This document shows positions 10,201 to 25,200 of a DNA stretch of 64,000 nt, piece after piece; positions within the stretch are counted from its first letter, which is position 1, and each line of letters starts with the position of its first letter. Under the pieces are notes generated by a model. The model had not been told where the DNA came from, made no database searches, and saw only the letters and a program-made list of their open reading frames with translations. Source of the stretch: Azotimanducus sp965199815 (GTDB lineage: Bacteria; Pseudomonadota; Gammaproteobacteria; Pseudomonadales; Azotimanducaceae); NCBI GenBank assembly GCA_965199815.1, contig CBDATE010000034.1, positions 372,001 through 436,000 of the forward strand, given 5' to 3'. The position numbers and the translations under genes were made by a program.

Positions 10201-13200
10201 GGCTCGAACTCTCCGGCAGCAGCGAGCCGAATCGCCTCGTGGGTACTCCGAACGATGGCGTCGGGGGGTCGTTCACCATCACCTACACCGTCACCGACAG
10301 CGACCCGAGCAATCCGGAAACCGCCACGCGCAGCTTCACTGTCAGCGTCAACGCGCGCCCGGTCTTCTCCACACCGGCCATGTTCAGCGTGCCGGAAAAC
10401 CGGGCATCGGTGGGCACGGTCACCGCCGCCGATGCCGATGCCGGCGACAGCATCACCGGCTATGTTCTGGGCGGCTCCGATGGATATCTCTTCACGCTCG
10501 AGAATGGCCAGCTCAGCTTCAGCGAGGCCCCCGATTACGAAGACCCGCAAGGTGGCACCAGCCGCGATTCGAACGAATACGAGCTGACCGTCACCGCCAC
10601 CAGCGGCACGGGCGAGCGCCAATTGAGTAACGCGCAGATGCTGCGCATCACCGTCACCGATGTGGCTGAGCCGCCGTCGGCACCCGCCGCCCCCACTCTG
10701 GACCAGGCCACCACGGACAGCCTGCGCGTCAACTGGATGCCGCCAACCAACACCGGCCCCGCCATCAGCGGCTACGATGTGCGTTCCCGCAAGGGTGGTA
10801 CGGGCGAGTTCTCCGCACCGACGCGGGTGGCGGCCACGGCGCGCAGCCTCACGCTCGATGAGCTTGATGAAGCCAGCAGCTACGAGGCGCAAGTGCGCGC
10901 CATCAACGCCGAAGGCGAGGGCGGCTGGTCGCCTGCGGGCACGGGAACCACCGCCACCGTCGGCAACGCTCCGCCCGTCTTCAGTTCGCCCGCGAGCTTC
11001 TCGGTGGATGAGAACAGCCTGCGCGTGGGGCGCGTACTGGCGACCGACCCGAACGCGGAGGACAGCATCAGCGGCTACACGCTGAGCGGCACGGACGCGG
11101 AGCTGTTCTCGCTCGACAGCACCAGTGGTGAACTGCGCTTCCGCGACGCCCCCAACTTCGAGGCCCCGCGAGGCGGCGCGGGCGACGACTCGAACGACTA
11201 CGCCATCAGTGTGCGCGTGACCAGCGGTGCCGGTGTGCGCGAACTCTTCGCCACCCAGAGCATCACCGTCAGCGTCAACGACCTCGAAGACAACCTGCCC
11301 ACCATCACCATCGCCAGGACCGACCCGGCGCAGACCTCGGTGGCCGAAGGCACGGCGCTCGGCTACACCCTGACGCGGGTCGGCGGCGGCGCGAATCCGG
11401 GTGCGCCGGTTACCGTGAGCCTGACGCTCGAGCAGACCGGCACCTTCCTGCCCGACGGCGTCAGCACGGCCAACGCCAGCTTCGAGCAGGACGCGACCAC
11501 GGCCACCGGCACCGTCGCCACAGTGGATGACAGCACCGATGAACCGAACGGCAGGGTGACGATAACGATCGCGGAGAGCAGTGCGAACTACATGCGCGGC
11601 ACCGCCCGCAGCATCTCCTTCGACCTCACCGACAACGACAACGGCGCGCCGTCTATCGAGACCATCGCCGCGCAGACCGGCGATGTCGGCGCGCCCTTCC
11701 AGGTGACTGTGAGCGCCACCGACCCGGAAGGCGACGCGCTGCAATACTCGGCGAGTTCCAACGCCACGGGCATCGCCACGGTCACGCCGGCCAGCCTCAC
11801 GGATCTGCGCAGCGGCTCCAGCACGGTGACGGTGACACCCGTCGCGACCGGCACGGCGACCATCACCGTGACGGTGAGCGACAGTGCCCTGTCATCGACC
11901 GGCACCTTCCAGGTGACGGTGAACCCGGATGTCCAGCCCACCTTCGCCCCCACCGACAGCATCGCGAACCAGGATCTTGATACGAGCGACGAGGTCAATG
12001 TGTCGCTGCCGAAGGCGACCGGTGGCAACGGTGTGCTCACCTACAGTATCAGCCCCGCCCTGCCCGCCGGCCTGCGCCTGCAAGCCGACAGCGACTCGCC
12101 CAAGCTGGTCGGCAGGCCGACGACGACGGTGGCGAGCACCATCTACACCTACAAGGTGACCGATGTTGATGGCGACCAAGACACGCTCACCTTCTCCCTC
12201 GAGGTCGGGCTGCCCACCGGCGGCATCTGCGCTCGCTCACTGCTGGTGCGGGAGGCCATCCTGGCGCAGATAACCGGGATAGGGGATGGTGGTGTCGTCT
12301 CGGCCTGTTCAGATGTCACGGCGGAGAGGTTGCGAACGATTACCACCCTGACGCTTAGTGCCGATACCGCCATGTCGGTCGAAGTGAACACGGTGACCCT
12401 GATAGCAGGCGATTTCGCCGGCCTGACCGCTCTCACCAGCCTCACGCTCGAAAACCTGCCTGGCCTGAACAGCTTGCCGGCGCAGCTTCTGGGCGGCCTC
12501 GCCAATCTGGCCACCTTCGAACTGACCGGTGCCACGAATACGGTAGTGACCATCCCGGACACGCTCTTCTCGGGCCTCACCGCGCTCACCAGCGTCAAGC
12601 TCGATAATATCGGCCTGACCGCCTATCCGAAGGCGCTGCTCGACGGCCTGCCCGGCATCGTCAGCATCGACCTGTCCGACAACCGGCTATCTACACTGCC
12701 GGCTGGTGCCTTCGAGGGCAAGACCGCCATCAATGCGCTCGATTTTCGCTCGAACAGGGAGGTGCTGACCCTGACCCTGGCATTCGAGCGCGTCGGCAGC
12801 GTGCCGCTCGTCTCCGGTACCGGCGGCATCCCCGCCATGGTGCGCGCGCGCGTGACCGAGGGCGCTCCCTTCGCCATCACCGTGCCCTGGACTGCGAGCG
12901 GGCAGGTAGCTGCCGGCCAGGCAAGCTCCGGCACTGTCACCATTCCCGCGGGCGCGCTGGTCAGCGAGACATTCTCGGTGTCCGGCGACACCTCGGCCAA
13001 TCCCTCGGTGAACATCATCATGGGCACGGTCACGCCGGCGGTGAGCAGCGATGTGATCAGCTTCGGCACGAATGGACAGGCCCAGGGGCTCACATACACC
13101 ACACCGAGCGCGGCGCTCACCTTGAGCTTCGCCAGGAACTCGGTGCCGGACTTCGGTAGCGAGACGGTTGCCGATCAAACCTATCGGGTGGGGCTCGCAA

Positions 13201-16200
13201 TCACCAACCTCACACTGCCGGCGGCCACCGGCGGCAACGGCGACCTGACCTATACGCTGACACCCAAGCCTCCCGCGGGCCTCTCGCTTGATCCCAACAC
13301 CCCCCGCGTGCTCAGCGGTATGCCCGCCGCCCTGTCCCCCGAGCAGGAATACACCTGGGCGGTGGCGGATGCGGATGCCAACACCGAGGCCGCGGACACC
13401 GATACGGTCACCTTCAACCTGACGGTCAACTTGCCCTGGCCGGAGGGGATTACCGCGACCGCGCGCGATGCCGAGGTGGTGCTGGGCTGGACTTCGGTGG
13501 GCGAGGGCATCACCTACGATGTGCGCTTCCGCAAGGGGTCCGATCGCTTCGCCATCCCCGACAGCTGGACACCGCTGACCGGTACCGAGTACACGGCGAC
13601 CGGGCTGACCAACGGCACCGAGTACGACTTCCAGGTGCGCTCGCGCTTCGGCTCCGGGTCAACCGCGGTGCCGGGGCCTTGGTCGGAAACCGTATCCGCC
13701 ACGCCGGAGGCCAACACGGCGCCGACCATCAGCACGACCTTCGCGAACCTCATCCTCAACCGCGGCGCCACCGCCCAATCCATCACCCTGACTGCCACCG
13801 ACAGCGACACCGGGCAGACGCTGCAATACAAGGCGTCATCGGATACCGAGGCTGTGGCGACGGTCACGCCCCTCGCTCTGACGGATCTGGTCTCCGGCAC
13901 CAGCGCCATCGAGGTGACGCCGGTCGGGCTCGGCGAGGCCACCATCACGGTGACGGTGAATGACGGCCAGGATGAAACCACGGCGACCTTCATGGTGACG
14001 GTGGCGAACCGCGTGCCGACGGTGGCCAACGAGATTCCCGACCAGACGGCGATGGTGGGTATGCCGTTCGAGTACATCATCCCGGCCAATACCTTCAGCG
14101 ACCTCGACAGCGACACCCTTTCCTACATGTTCATGCGGACGGACGGCAGCACGGACACCACGCTGCCCGGCTGGCTGGCTGTCACCGCCGCCGAGCGCAA
14201 GCTCGCGGGTACGCCGGGCACCGGCGATGTCGGTACGCTGATGGTGAAGGTGACGGTGAGCGACGGCAACGACGGGACGGTGAGCGACACCTTCAACATC
14301 GTGGTGTCGGCGGCGGATACTGCCCCCGCCTTCGCGGGTGGCACGACCATCGCGGACAAGACCTTCACGGTGGATGCCGAGATCACCGCCTTCACCCTGC
14401 CGGAGGCGAGCGGAGGCAACGGCACCATCAGCTACGCGCTGACCCCCGACTTGCCGACGGGGCTGAGCCTGAATGAATCCACGCGCGAGGTGAGCGGCAC
14501 GCCGACGGTGGCAGCGGCACAGGCCACCTACACCTGGCGGGCTTCGGACAGCGATGGGAACACCGCGAACACCGACACGGCGACGCTGACCTTCAGCTTG
14601 ACGGTGAACAAGGCCACGCTGGCAGCACCGACGGGTCTGGCGCTCAAGGCGAACAGCCAGACGAGCAGCGGCTTCACCATCACCTGGACCGCGGTCAGTA
14701 ACGCCGCGGGCTACACGGCGAGCGCCATGCGCGCCGATGGTACTGGGACGGCGGTTGTCGTCAGTGTGTCGGGCACGGACACCGAGGCGGTGTTCACCGG
14801 ATTGACCGCGGGCACCGACTACAAGGTGACGGTGACAGCCACCGGCGATGACAACTACGCGGACAGCCCGGCCTCAGCCGAGTTCGATGCGAGCACGGCG
14901 GCGGCGGACACCGCCCCCGCCTTTGCGGGTGGCACGACCATCGCGGACCAGACCTTCACGGTGGATGCCAAGATAACCACCTTCACCCTGCCGGAGGCGG
15001 CAGGCGGCAACGGCAACATCAGCTACGCGCTGACCCCCGACCTGCCGATGGGGCTGAGCCTGAATGAATCCACGCGCGAGGTGAGCGGCACACCGACGGC
15101 GGCAGCGGCACAGGCCACCTACACCTGGCGGGCTTCGGACAGCGACGCGAACACCGCTGATACCGACAGCGACACCCTGACCTTCAGCTTGACGGTCAAC
15201 AAGGCCACGTTGGCGGCACCGACGGATCTGGCGCTCAAGGAGAACAGCCAGACGAGTACCGGCTTCACCATCACCTGGACCGCAGTCAGTAACGCCGCGG
15301 GCTACACGGCCAGCGCCATGCGCGCCGATGGTACGGGCACGGCGACTGCCGGCTCGGTGTCGGGCACGACCACCGAGGCGGTGTTCACCGGATTGACCGC
15401 GGGCACCGACTACAAGGTGACGGTGACGGCCACCGGCGATGACAACTACGCGAACAGCCCGGCATCCGCCGAGTTCGATGCGAGCACGGCGGTCGCCTCG
15501 GTGGCGGATACCGCCCCCGCCTTCGCGGGTGGCACGACCATCGCGGACAAGACCTTCACGGTGGATGCCGAGATCACTGCCTTCACCCTGCCGGAGGCGA
15601 GCGGAGGCAACGGCACCATCAGCTACGCGCTGACCCCCGACCTGCCGACGGGGCTGAGCCTGAATGAATCCACGCGCGAGGTGAGCGGTACGCCGACGGT
15701 GGCAGCGGCACAGGCCACCTACACCTGGCGGGCTTCCGACAGCGACGAGAACAACGCCGACAGCGACAGCAACGCCCTGACCTTCAGCTTGACGGTCAAC
15801 AAGGCCACGCTGGCGGCACCGACGGATCTGGCGCTCAAGGCGAACAGCCAGACGAGCAGCGGCTTCACCATCACCTGGACCGCAGTCAGTAACGCCGCGG
15901 GCTACACGGCGAGCGCCATGCGCGCCGACGGCTCGGGGACGGCGACTGCCGGCTCGGTGTCGGGCACGACCACCGAGGCGGTGTTCACCGGCTTGACCGC
16001 GAGCACCGACTACAAGGTGACGGTGACGGCCACCGGCGATGACAACTACGCGAACAGCCCGGCATCCGCCGAGTTCGATGCGAGCACGGCGGTCGCCTCG
16101 GTGGCGGATACCGCCCCCGCCTTCGCGGACAGCGCGACCATCGCGGACAAGACCTTCACGGTGGATGCCGAGATCACTGCCTTCACCCTGCCGGAGGCGA

Positions 16201-19200
16201 GCGGAGGCAACGGCACCATCAGCTACGCGCTGACCCCCGACCTGCCGACGGGGCTGAGCCTGAATGAATCCACGCGCGAGGTGAGCGGTACGCCGACGGC
16301 GGCAGCGGCGCAGGCCACCTACACCTGGCGGGCTTCCGACAGCGACGAGAACAACGCCGACAGCGACAGCAACGCCCTGACCTTCAGCTTGACGGTCAAC
16401 AAGGCCACGCTGGCGGCACCGACGGATCTGGCGCTCAAGGCGAACAGCCAGACGAGCAGCGGCTTCACCATCACCTGGACCGCAGTCAGTAACGCCGCGG
16501 GCTACACGGCGAGCGCCATGCGCGCCGACGGCTCGGGCATGGCCGTTGCCGGTATGGTGGATACGAGTGGAACCACGCCCGAGGCGGTGTTCACCGGCTT
16601 GACCGCGAGCACCGCCTACAAGGTGACGGTGACGGCCACCGGCGATGACAACTACGCGAACAGCACGGCATCAAACGAGTTCGATGCGAGCACGGCGGCA
16701 CCTTTGCCTGGCATCTGCGGTCGCACAGAGGCGGTGCGCACCGCCATCCTCGCCAAGATTCCCGATGTCAGCGACTGCGCCGACGTGACCTCGACCCAGC
16801 TCGCGGCCATCACCGGCACACTGCAACTGTCCAGACAAAATATCAGGAGCCTGAAAGCCGACGACTTTGCGGGGTTGACCGGGCTGACCACGCTCAACAT
16901 AGCCCGCAATCCATTCACCACGCTGCCCGCGGGCATCTTCGACTCGCTCACCAGTCTGACGGATCTGCTCATATTCCAAACCGCAGGGTTGCAGTCGCTG
17001 CCTGAAGGTATCTTCGAGCCGCTCACCAGGCTGACGACGCTGCGTCTGGAAAAACGCGGGAATGTCAGTCTGGGTTTCAGGCCAACAGCGAACGCCGGTG
17101 CCGACCAGTCGGTGTCCCTGGGTGCCGGCAGGGTCACGCTTGCCGGCACGGCGACCGGCCCTTGGGGCAATAACGTCACCTGGGGGTGGACGCAAGTGGA
17201 TGGTGCCAACTCCAACACGGCGGTCTCCAGCGGCACCGTGACGCTGGCCAATGCCGCAACCGCCACGCCATCCTTCACCGCGCCGAGCGCGGCTGCGACC
17301 CTCCATTTCCGACTCATCGTCACGCCGGTGCCAGCGCCGAGGCCGGGTACCGCGGGTTGCACCGGCTGCGCCGTCAGCGAAGCCGACTGGGTGACCATCA
17401 CGGTGGGTGATGCGAACAATCAGGCACCGACGGTGGCCAACGCGATTCCCGATCAGGTGGCGCTCGTGGGTGCGCCCTTCAGCTACACCTTCCCGGCCAA
17501 CACCTTCAACGACCCCGACAGCGACACCCTCACCTACGAGGTCAGCAAATCCGACGACAGCGCGCTCCCGGACTGGCTCACCTTCGAGGAGTCCTCCAGT
17601 GCTGCGCGCAGCTTCACGGGCACACCCCCGAGCAGCGCCGCCGGCAGGCTGTCACTGAAGGTCACCGCCACCGACAGCGGGCGTCGTTCGGTGAGTGACA
17701 CCTTCGACATCCTCGTGTCTCCCCCCTTGCTCGAAGGTCTGGCGCTGGCCCTTCCCGACGGCACCGCGGTCAATTTGACCCCCGCCTTCGACGGGGCGAC
17801 CAAGACCTACACGGCCGCCGTGCCGGACGGCACGGCGCTCGCGGATCTGACACCGACGGCGAGCTCGACCCCGTCCGGCATCACGGTCACGGTGGACGGC
17901 GTACTCGTCATCAGCGGTACGGCCAAGGCCGTGACCCTGTTCGGTGCCTCGACCGAGGTGCGCGTGGTGGCGAGGAAGCCGTCGCCGAACCCGCAGGTTG
18001 ACGAGTACCTCGTCACCATCGCCCCGCAAAACCCGCCGGCGAGCGAGCCGGAGACGCTGCTGTCCGCGCTGCGGCTCGAGTCGGGCGACCTCGTGCTCAC
18101 CGAATCGAGCGTCATGGGGACGGATCCCACGGTCATCGCGTACCGGGTGCCGAGCGATGTGACCTCGCTGCGGGTGACACCGACCGTCGCCACTGCGGGT
18201 GCCACGGTGACGGTGAACGGCAAGGCGGTGGCCAGCGGCGCGCCGAGCGCGTCGATACCGCTGAATATCGGGGTCAACACCATCGTGATTGTGGTGACTT
18301 CGCCGGACGGCATGGACTCGCGCACCTACCGGGCGAATGTGCAGCGCGGGGCCACGCTCGGCCTGAGTGCGCTCACGCTCGCCACGGGCACACTCGATGG
18401 CACAACCTTCACGCCGGTTTCCACGGGCATATTGAACCCGAGCTTCTCGCCGGGCATCCGCAGGTATCAGGTCGTGGTTGACAAGGCAGTGACCTCGCTG
18501 CGGGTGACACCGACCGTCAGCACTGCGAGTGCCACGGTGACGGTGAACGGCACGGCCGTGACCAGCGGCTCGGCGAGCGGGGTCATCAACCTGCCCACAG
18601 GCAGGACAGGTGTATCCATTGTGGTGACGGCGGCGGGCGGTGCCATGGTGACTTACAGCATCCAGGTGTACCGTCCATCCGAGTCCGCCGTCGTGAACGG
18701 CCTGGAGCTGCGGGCTGTCGCTGCGGGGGAGCCGCCGATCGAGATACGCCTCGACCCCGGCTTTGGCGGATTGATTTACACCTATCGGGCGCAGAACGCG
18801 ATTCCTTCGGGAAGGACGCTCGAAGTGAAGGCGACTGCTCGATATCATTCGCGGACAGACGAAAGAACCGACCCTGTCATTAACGGCAGAGCGGCCAGGA
18901 ACGGCGAATGGACGCCAGTGCCGCTGGATTTCGGCGAGAGCACCGTCTCGGTCAGTGCCGTGCGATTCTCAAACCCTGTTTTCGTTGGTCAATATGACAT
19001 CACCGTGGTGAAGACGCACCCCGCGGCCTTGAGCGGCCTGATGCTGTCCGCGGGTACGCTGCGCCCGGCCTTCGATCCGGCAACCACGGTCTATCTGGTC
19101 ACGCTGCCGCGCAGTGTTTCCGCGTTCACGGTAACGCCGCAGTCGGATGACTCCGCGCTGCGCGTCGGGGTGGGCGAGACCCCGACCGTGGCCGCGGCAC

Positions 19201-22200
19201 CGGTGGGCACCCCCGGCGCGCCGGTCTCGTTCACCGTTGGGGAAACCAGACGGGTGTTCGTGTATGTGCGCAACGATGACCAGACCGGTGCCCGGCGCTT
19301 CATCACGCCCCGCACCTACCAGCTGCGGGTGACGCGCTCGGATACGGAAGGCTCTTCGGATGCCAGCCTGAGCGCGCTGGCCCTCGACGAGGTCGAGCTG
19401 GCGGAGGACAACTCCGTGAATTCCCTGAAAGACCTGACGCTGACACCGGCCTTTGCCGCTGCAACCACCAACTACGCCCTGTCGGTGCCGCCCGACTTCA
19501 ATCTGCTGCGTGTGCAGCCCACCACGAGCGACGATGACGCGACATTCAGGATGAGCGTGAACGGGCAGGTAGTTGATCCCCGTAGCCAGATATCGCCGCA
19601 GGCGGGCAGCAGCGAACTCCTGATACGGGTGACCGCCGCCGACGGTGCTACCGACCGCAGCTACCGGATTGTCGTCACCCGTCGCTCATCCGCCACCCTC
19701 GATGCGCTGGGCCTCCGCTGGGCATCGCCGGGCACCAACGAGGGTCCGCGCGACCTGAGCCCGAGCGACTTCACCGTGGTCAACCCGACACCCGCCTTCG
19801 CCGCGGACACCTCGAGCTATACGGCAAGTGTCCCCTACGAGGCGACGCTGCTGCGGCTGAATCCGCGCTCGACGGACCCGGCGGCCAGCGTCACGGTGAA
19901 TGGCGAGGCGCTGAATGTTTTCGGCTCGTCGTTCCTGTCGCTGGTTCCGGGCGGCAACCGGATTGCGCTGTCGGTGCAGGCCGCAGACGGCATCAGCCGC
20001 ATGGACTACGTGCTGCTGGTGACCCGCGCCAGCCCGCCGAGCGGACAGTTGTCGCTGTCCTTCGCCAATCAGCCGCGCATCCTGGTGCAGGCCGGCGCGG
20101 CCATGGCGAGCGTGACGCTGCCTGCCGCCACTGGCGGCACCGCCCCCTACAGCTACGCCCTCGTCACGGGTGCGCCGAGCTGGCTCAGCCTGGATGAGGC
20201 TAGCCGCGCCCTGACCGGCACCGCGCCCGCGGGTACCGGCAGCGATCTGGTGTCGGTGCAGGTGACCGATGCCGATGGTGCTACCGCGACTGCCTCGTTC
20301 AATCTGGTGCGCGCATCGCTCGCCTTCGGTGTGGTGATGCCCCTCGACCGGGTCTTTACAGTCGGTCAGGAGATCACCAATCTGGTGCTGCCCGCCGCCA
20401 CCGGCGGCACCGGCACGGTGACCTACACCCTGACCCCGGGTACGCCCGCGGGACTCACCTTCACCGCCAGTACGCGCACCCTCAGCGGTACGCCAACCGC
20501 CGCGGCCACCACCGCGGTGTACACCTACCTGGCCACGGATTCCGCATCGCCCACGGCGAACACGGCACAGCTCAAGTTCTCCCTGACCGTGGAGGCAGAT
20601 CAGGCACCCTCCTTCGGCTCAGCCTCCGTGCCCGATCAGGTGTTGGTGACGGGTGAGCTTGCGCCGAGCCTGCGGCTGCCGGCGGCGAGCAGCGGCAACG
20701 CGCCGCTCACCTATGCCTTGAGCCCGACCTTGCCGGCGGGCCTCGCCTTCGATGCGGCCACGCGCATCATCAGCGGCACCCCGACCGCCGCCGCGGCGGG
20801 CGCCGACTACACGCTCACCGTCAGCGACGCGGATAGGCAGACGGCGACGCTCACTTTCCGATTGGAAGTGCGCTCGCAAGTGGACAGCGCGCCGCTGCTG
20901 CCGGTGGACAGCGCGCTGCCGGACAGGGTGTGGACGAAGGATGCGCTGATTGCGCCCATCACCCTGCCGGAGGCCACCGGCGGCGACGGGGCACTGACCT
21001 ACGCCTTGACCCCGGCCTTGCCGGCGGGGCTCGACTTCAATGCCACCGCGCGCACCATCAGCGGTACGCCTACGGTTGCCTCATCGCGCCAGATCTACAC
21101 CTATAGCGTTGCCGACTCCGACAGCAACACCGCGAGCAGCGATGGCGACCGGCGCCGCTTTGCGATTACGGTGTCGGCCCCGCTGGCCTATCCTGCAGTG
21201 CCGACGAAGTTGCAGGTGGGCACGGCGATGCGCGGCCTGCTGCCGATCATCACCGGCGGCGGTACGCCGACCTACACCCTGACCGGTACCCTGCCCGCGG
21301 GGATCAATCTTGATGCTGCTACCGGCGTTATCAGCGGTACGCCGAGCGCGGTCAAGGCGAGTACCAGCACCGTTACCGTGACTGTCACGGTGGGCGGTCA
21401 GTCCGCAAGCGAGCAGCTCACCTTCCCGGCGGTGACTGCGAAGCCCACCGCGGTGAGCGACCTCACCGTGACGATCCTGTCCGACACCGAGTTATTCGTC
21501 CAGTGGAGCGCGGCCACGGTAGCCCCGGACGGCTACTGGGTGCGCTGGCGCGAGAATCGGCCGGGCCAGCGCTTTGTTGCGCGTGTCGAGACGACCGAAA
21601 CCAACTACAGGATTGAGGGCTTGAGTTCCGGCACGGCGTATCTGGTGCGCGTGGACACCCTGAAGCTCGACAAACGGCGCGCGGCCGGCACCGCACGGAC
21701 GGCGACCAGCACCACGGACACAGCACCGGGGAGTACGGACCCGATGCTGGACTACGCGCCCAAACCAACCAGGCTCGTGGTGGGCCAAGCTATTGATCGC
21801 ATACTCCCTCAGGTGAGGAACTTTGCGAATGGTGCCGTCATCACCTACTCGGTGGCTTCGGGCACCCTGCCATCCGGGCTCAACCTCGATGCCGCGACCG
21901 GCGTGATCAGCGGTGCGCCGGACACGGCGAACGACACCCCGGCTGCGGTCATCTTCAGAGCCACTGCCGGCGAGCAGACGGCGGACGAAGATATCATCTT
22001 CCCGGAGGTGGAGCGGGGCCTCAGGTACCCCGCCATCCCCGGGCCCCTGTTCGCGGGCATCGGCATAACCCCGCTCGTGCCGATTGTCACCGGCTTCACG
22101 CTCACAGGCGAACAGAAGTTGACGTTTCGGGAGATCACCACCCCGCCATCCGGGATACTCCTCAATGCCGAGACCGGCCTGATCATCGGCGCGCCGAACG

Positions 22201-25200
22201 AGCCGAGCCCGAGCCCGCAGGGTGTGATCGTGGAGGTGACGGTTCAGGGCACCTCGCAACGGGCTGTGTACACCATCCGCTTCCCGCCGGTAGAACCGAC
22301 ACCGGATCTGCGCTACGCCGGTTTGCCGGTACCCCTGCAGGTCGGCGCATCCGTCAGCCTGATGCCGACGGTGGGGCCAAACTTCGGGACTGTTACCAGC
22401 TACGCGCTGAGCGGTGCCCTGCCGTCCGGGCTGGGCTTCAATACCAGCACGGGCCTGATCAGCGGCATGCCGACCACGCCCGCGCAAAGCGCAAATGCGC
22501 AAGGGGTGAGCGTGACGGTGACGGCCACTACCGGCAGCGGCACCAGCCAGAAGACCGCCACCGCCAGGGTTGACTTCCAGCCGGTGCGATACGCACCCCC
22601 GACCATCGCGGCCATTTCCGACATCACCAGCCTCGTGGTGGGCACTTCGCAGCGAGTGCCGGTGACGCTGAGCGGTGTGCCCGGCGGCGCGCCTGTAATC
22701 ATCGTGGCTGTGCTTGATCCGACTGGCCGCGCCGTGGGTACGGTCGATACCGACAGCATCACCCTGTACGGCCTGCAGGCAGGCACGGTGACGGTCACCG
22801 TGACCGCGACCGTGGGCGAGGGCGTGGCGGTCTCCCGCGAAGGCCGAACCACCTTTCAATTGACCGTGACCGACATGGCGCTCACGGCGGAGGCCGGCGA
22901 CCCGCCGACATCAACAGCGGTGGGCACTGCCGTGACGCTGACCGGCTCGGCGCGTGGCGGCGTACCGACAGTGATGAACCGGATGGCATCCTACAGCTAC
23001 GCCTGGACGGTGGTGAGCGAGCCGACGAGTTCCGGCGTGTCGATCAGCGATGCGGACAAGGCGAGCGCGTCCTTCACGCCCACCCACGAGGGTACCTATC
23101 AGCTGCGCCTCACCGTTACCGACTCGGCCACCCCCACGGCCAACACCGCCACGGACACGGTGGATGTGGTGGTGCCCACCTCGTCGGGTACCAACAGCAG
23201 TCCGGACATCACCGACATCACCAACAAGAGCGTCACCTTCGGTGCGACACTTGAGGTGGATGTGGATGCCACGGACGCGGATGCGGGCGATACGCTGGTC
23301 TTCAAGGCGGCATCGGACGACACGGGCGTGGCCACGGTGGCCCCGACCACTGATACCAATCTCGCCGCCGACAGCAAGATAACGCTGACACCGGTCGCCG
23401 TCGGTACGGCCACCATCACGGTGACGGTGAGTGACGGCACGGCTAGTCCGACCGATACCTTCGAGTTGACGGTGAATCCAGCCAAGCTGGGCAAGCCGAC
23501 GGGTCTCGCGCTGAAGACGGACAGCAAGAGCAAGAGCGGCTTCACGGTGACCTGGACGGCAGTGGCGAATGCGACGGGCTACGAGGCGAGCGCCATGCGT
23601 TCCGACGGCACTGGCACGGCGGTGACCAGCACGGTGGATACGAGCGGAACCCCGCCCGAAGCAGAGTTCACCGGCCTGGATATGAACACCGCCTACACGG
23701 TGACGGTAACTGCCACCGGCAGCGGCAACTATGCGAACAGCGATGCCTCGGACGGGTTCGAGGTGACCACGGAGGCCAACTCGGCACCGACAGTGGCCAA
23801 CGCGATTCCCGATCAGGCGGCGACATTGGGCACGGCGTTCGAGTACATCTTCCCGACCAATACCTTCAGTGACGCGGACGACGACAGCCTCTCCTACACG
23901 GCCCAGCAGACGGACGGTTCAACGGACAGCGCGCTGCCCAGCTGGCTGGTCTTCACCGCCGCTGAGCGCAAGTTTGCCATTGCCGCAGATGCCGGCGAGG
24001 TCGGCACAGTGATGGTGAAGGTGACGGCGAGCGATGGCGCGGCTTCGGTGAGCGACACCTTCGATATTGTGGTGTCGGCGGCGGACACCGCCCCCGCCTT
24101 CGCGGACAGCACAACCATCGCGGACAAGACCTTCACGGTGGATGCCGAGATAACCGCCTTCACCCTGCCGGAGGCGACCGGTGGCAATGGCACCATCAGC
24201 TACGCGCTGACCCCCGCCCTGCCGAAGGGGCTGAGCCTGAATGAGTCCACGCGCGAGGTGAGCGGTACACCGACGGCGGCAGCAGCGCAGGCCACCTACA
24301 CCTGGCGGGCATCCGACGGCGACAGTAACACCGCCAACAGCGACAGCAGCGCCCTGACCTTCGAGTTGACGGTGAACAAGGCCACGCTGGCGACACCGAG
24401 CAACCTGGCGCTGAAAGCGAACACGCGGAGCAAGACCGGCTTCACGATCACTTGGACCGCGGTCAGTAACGCCGATGGCTACACGGCGAGCGCCATGCGT
24501 GCCGACGGCACCGGCACGGCCGTTGCCGGTACGGTGGGTACGAGCACCGAGGCGGTGTTCACCAACCTGACCGCGGGCACCGCCTACAAGGTGACGGTGA
24601 CGGCCACCGGCGATGCCAACTACGCGAACAGCGATGCCTCGGACGAGTTCGATGTGACCACGGCGGCCAACATGGCACCGACAGTGGCCAACGCGATTCC
24701 CGATCAGGCGGCGACGGTGGATACGGCATTCAGCTTCACCCTGCCGACAGGCACCTTCAGTGACGCGGACAACGACAGCCTCGCCTACACGGCCATGCAG
24801 ACGGACGGGACGACGGACAGCGCGCTCCCGACCTGGCTGGGCTTCACCGCGGGCACGGGTGTCTTCTCGGGTACGCCGACATCCACGGACACCGGAACGC
24901 TGTCGGTGAAGGTGACGGCGAGCGATGGCACGGCTTCGGTGAGCGATACGTTCGATATTGTGGTGAGCGCACCGGCGGCCCTCCCGACCGTGAGCATCGC
25001 GGTGGTGGAGAAATCCGGTGTCGCCGACGCAACGGCGTTTATCTCCGTTAACGAAGAAGTGGGCACGTTCGAATTCACGGTCACCCTGTCCGCCGCCAGC
25101 ACCGGCACGGTGACGGTGAGGTACGCCACCGAGGACATTCCCGGCGACGCTCAGGTATTCACGGATGTTGCTGCGTCGTTTCCCGCTACCGCAGGCGAGG

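Noticed and set aside
5463..11744. Long minus-strand open frames (827 and 879 codons) at 5463-7946 and 9105-11744
   Set aside because: Same shadow effect: low-complexity Gly/Arg/Ala composition, no start signals, and complete overlap with recognisable plus-strand modules.
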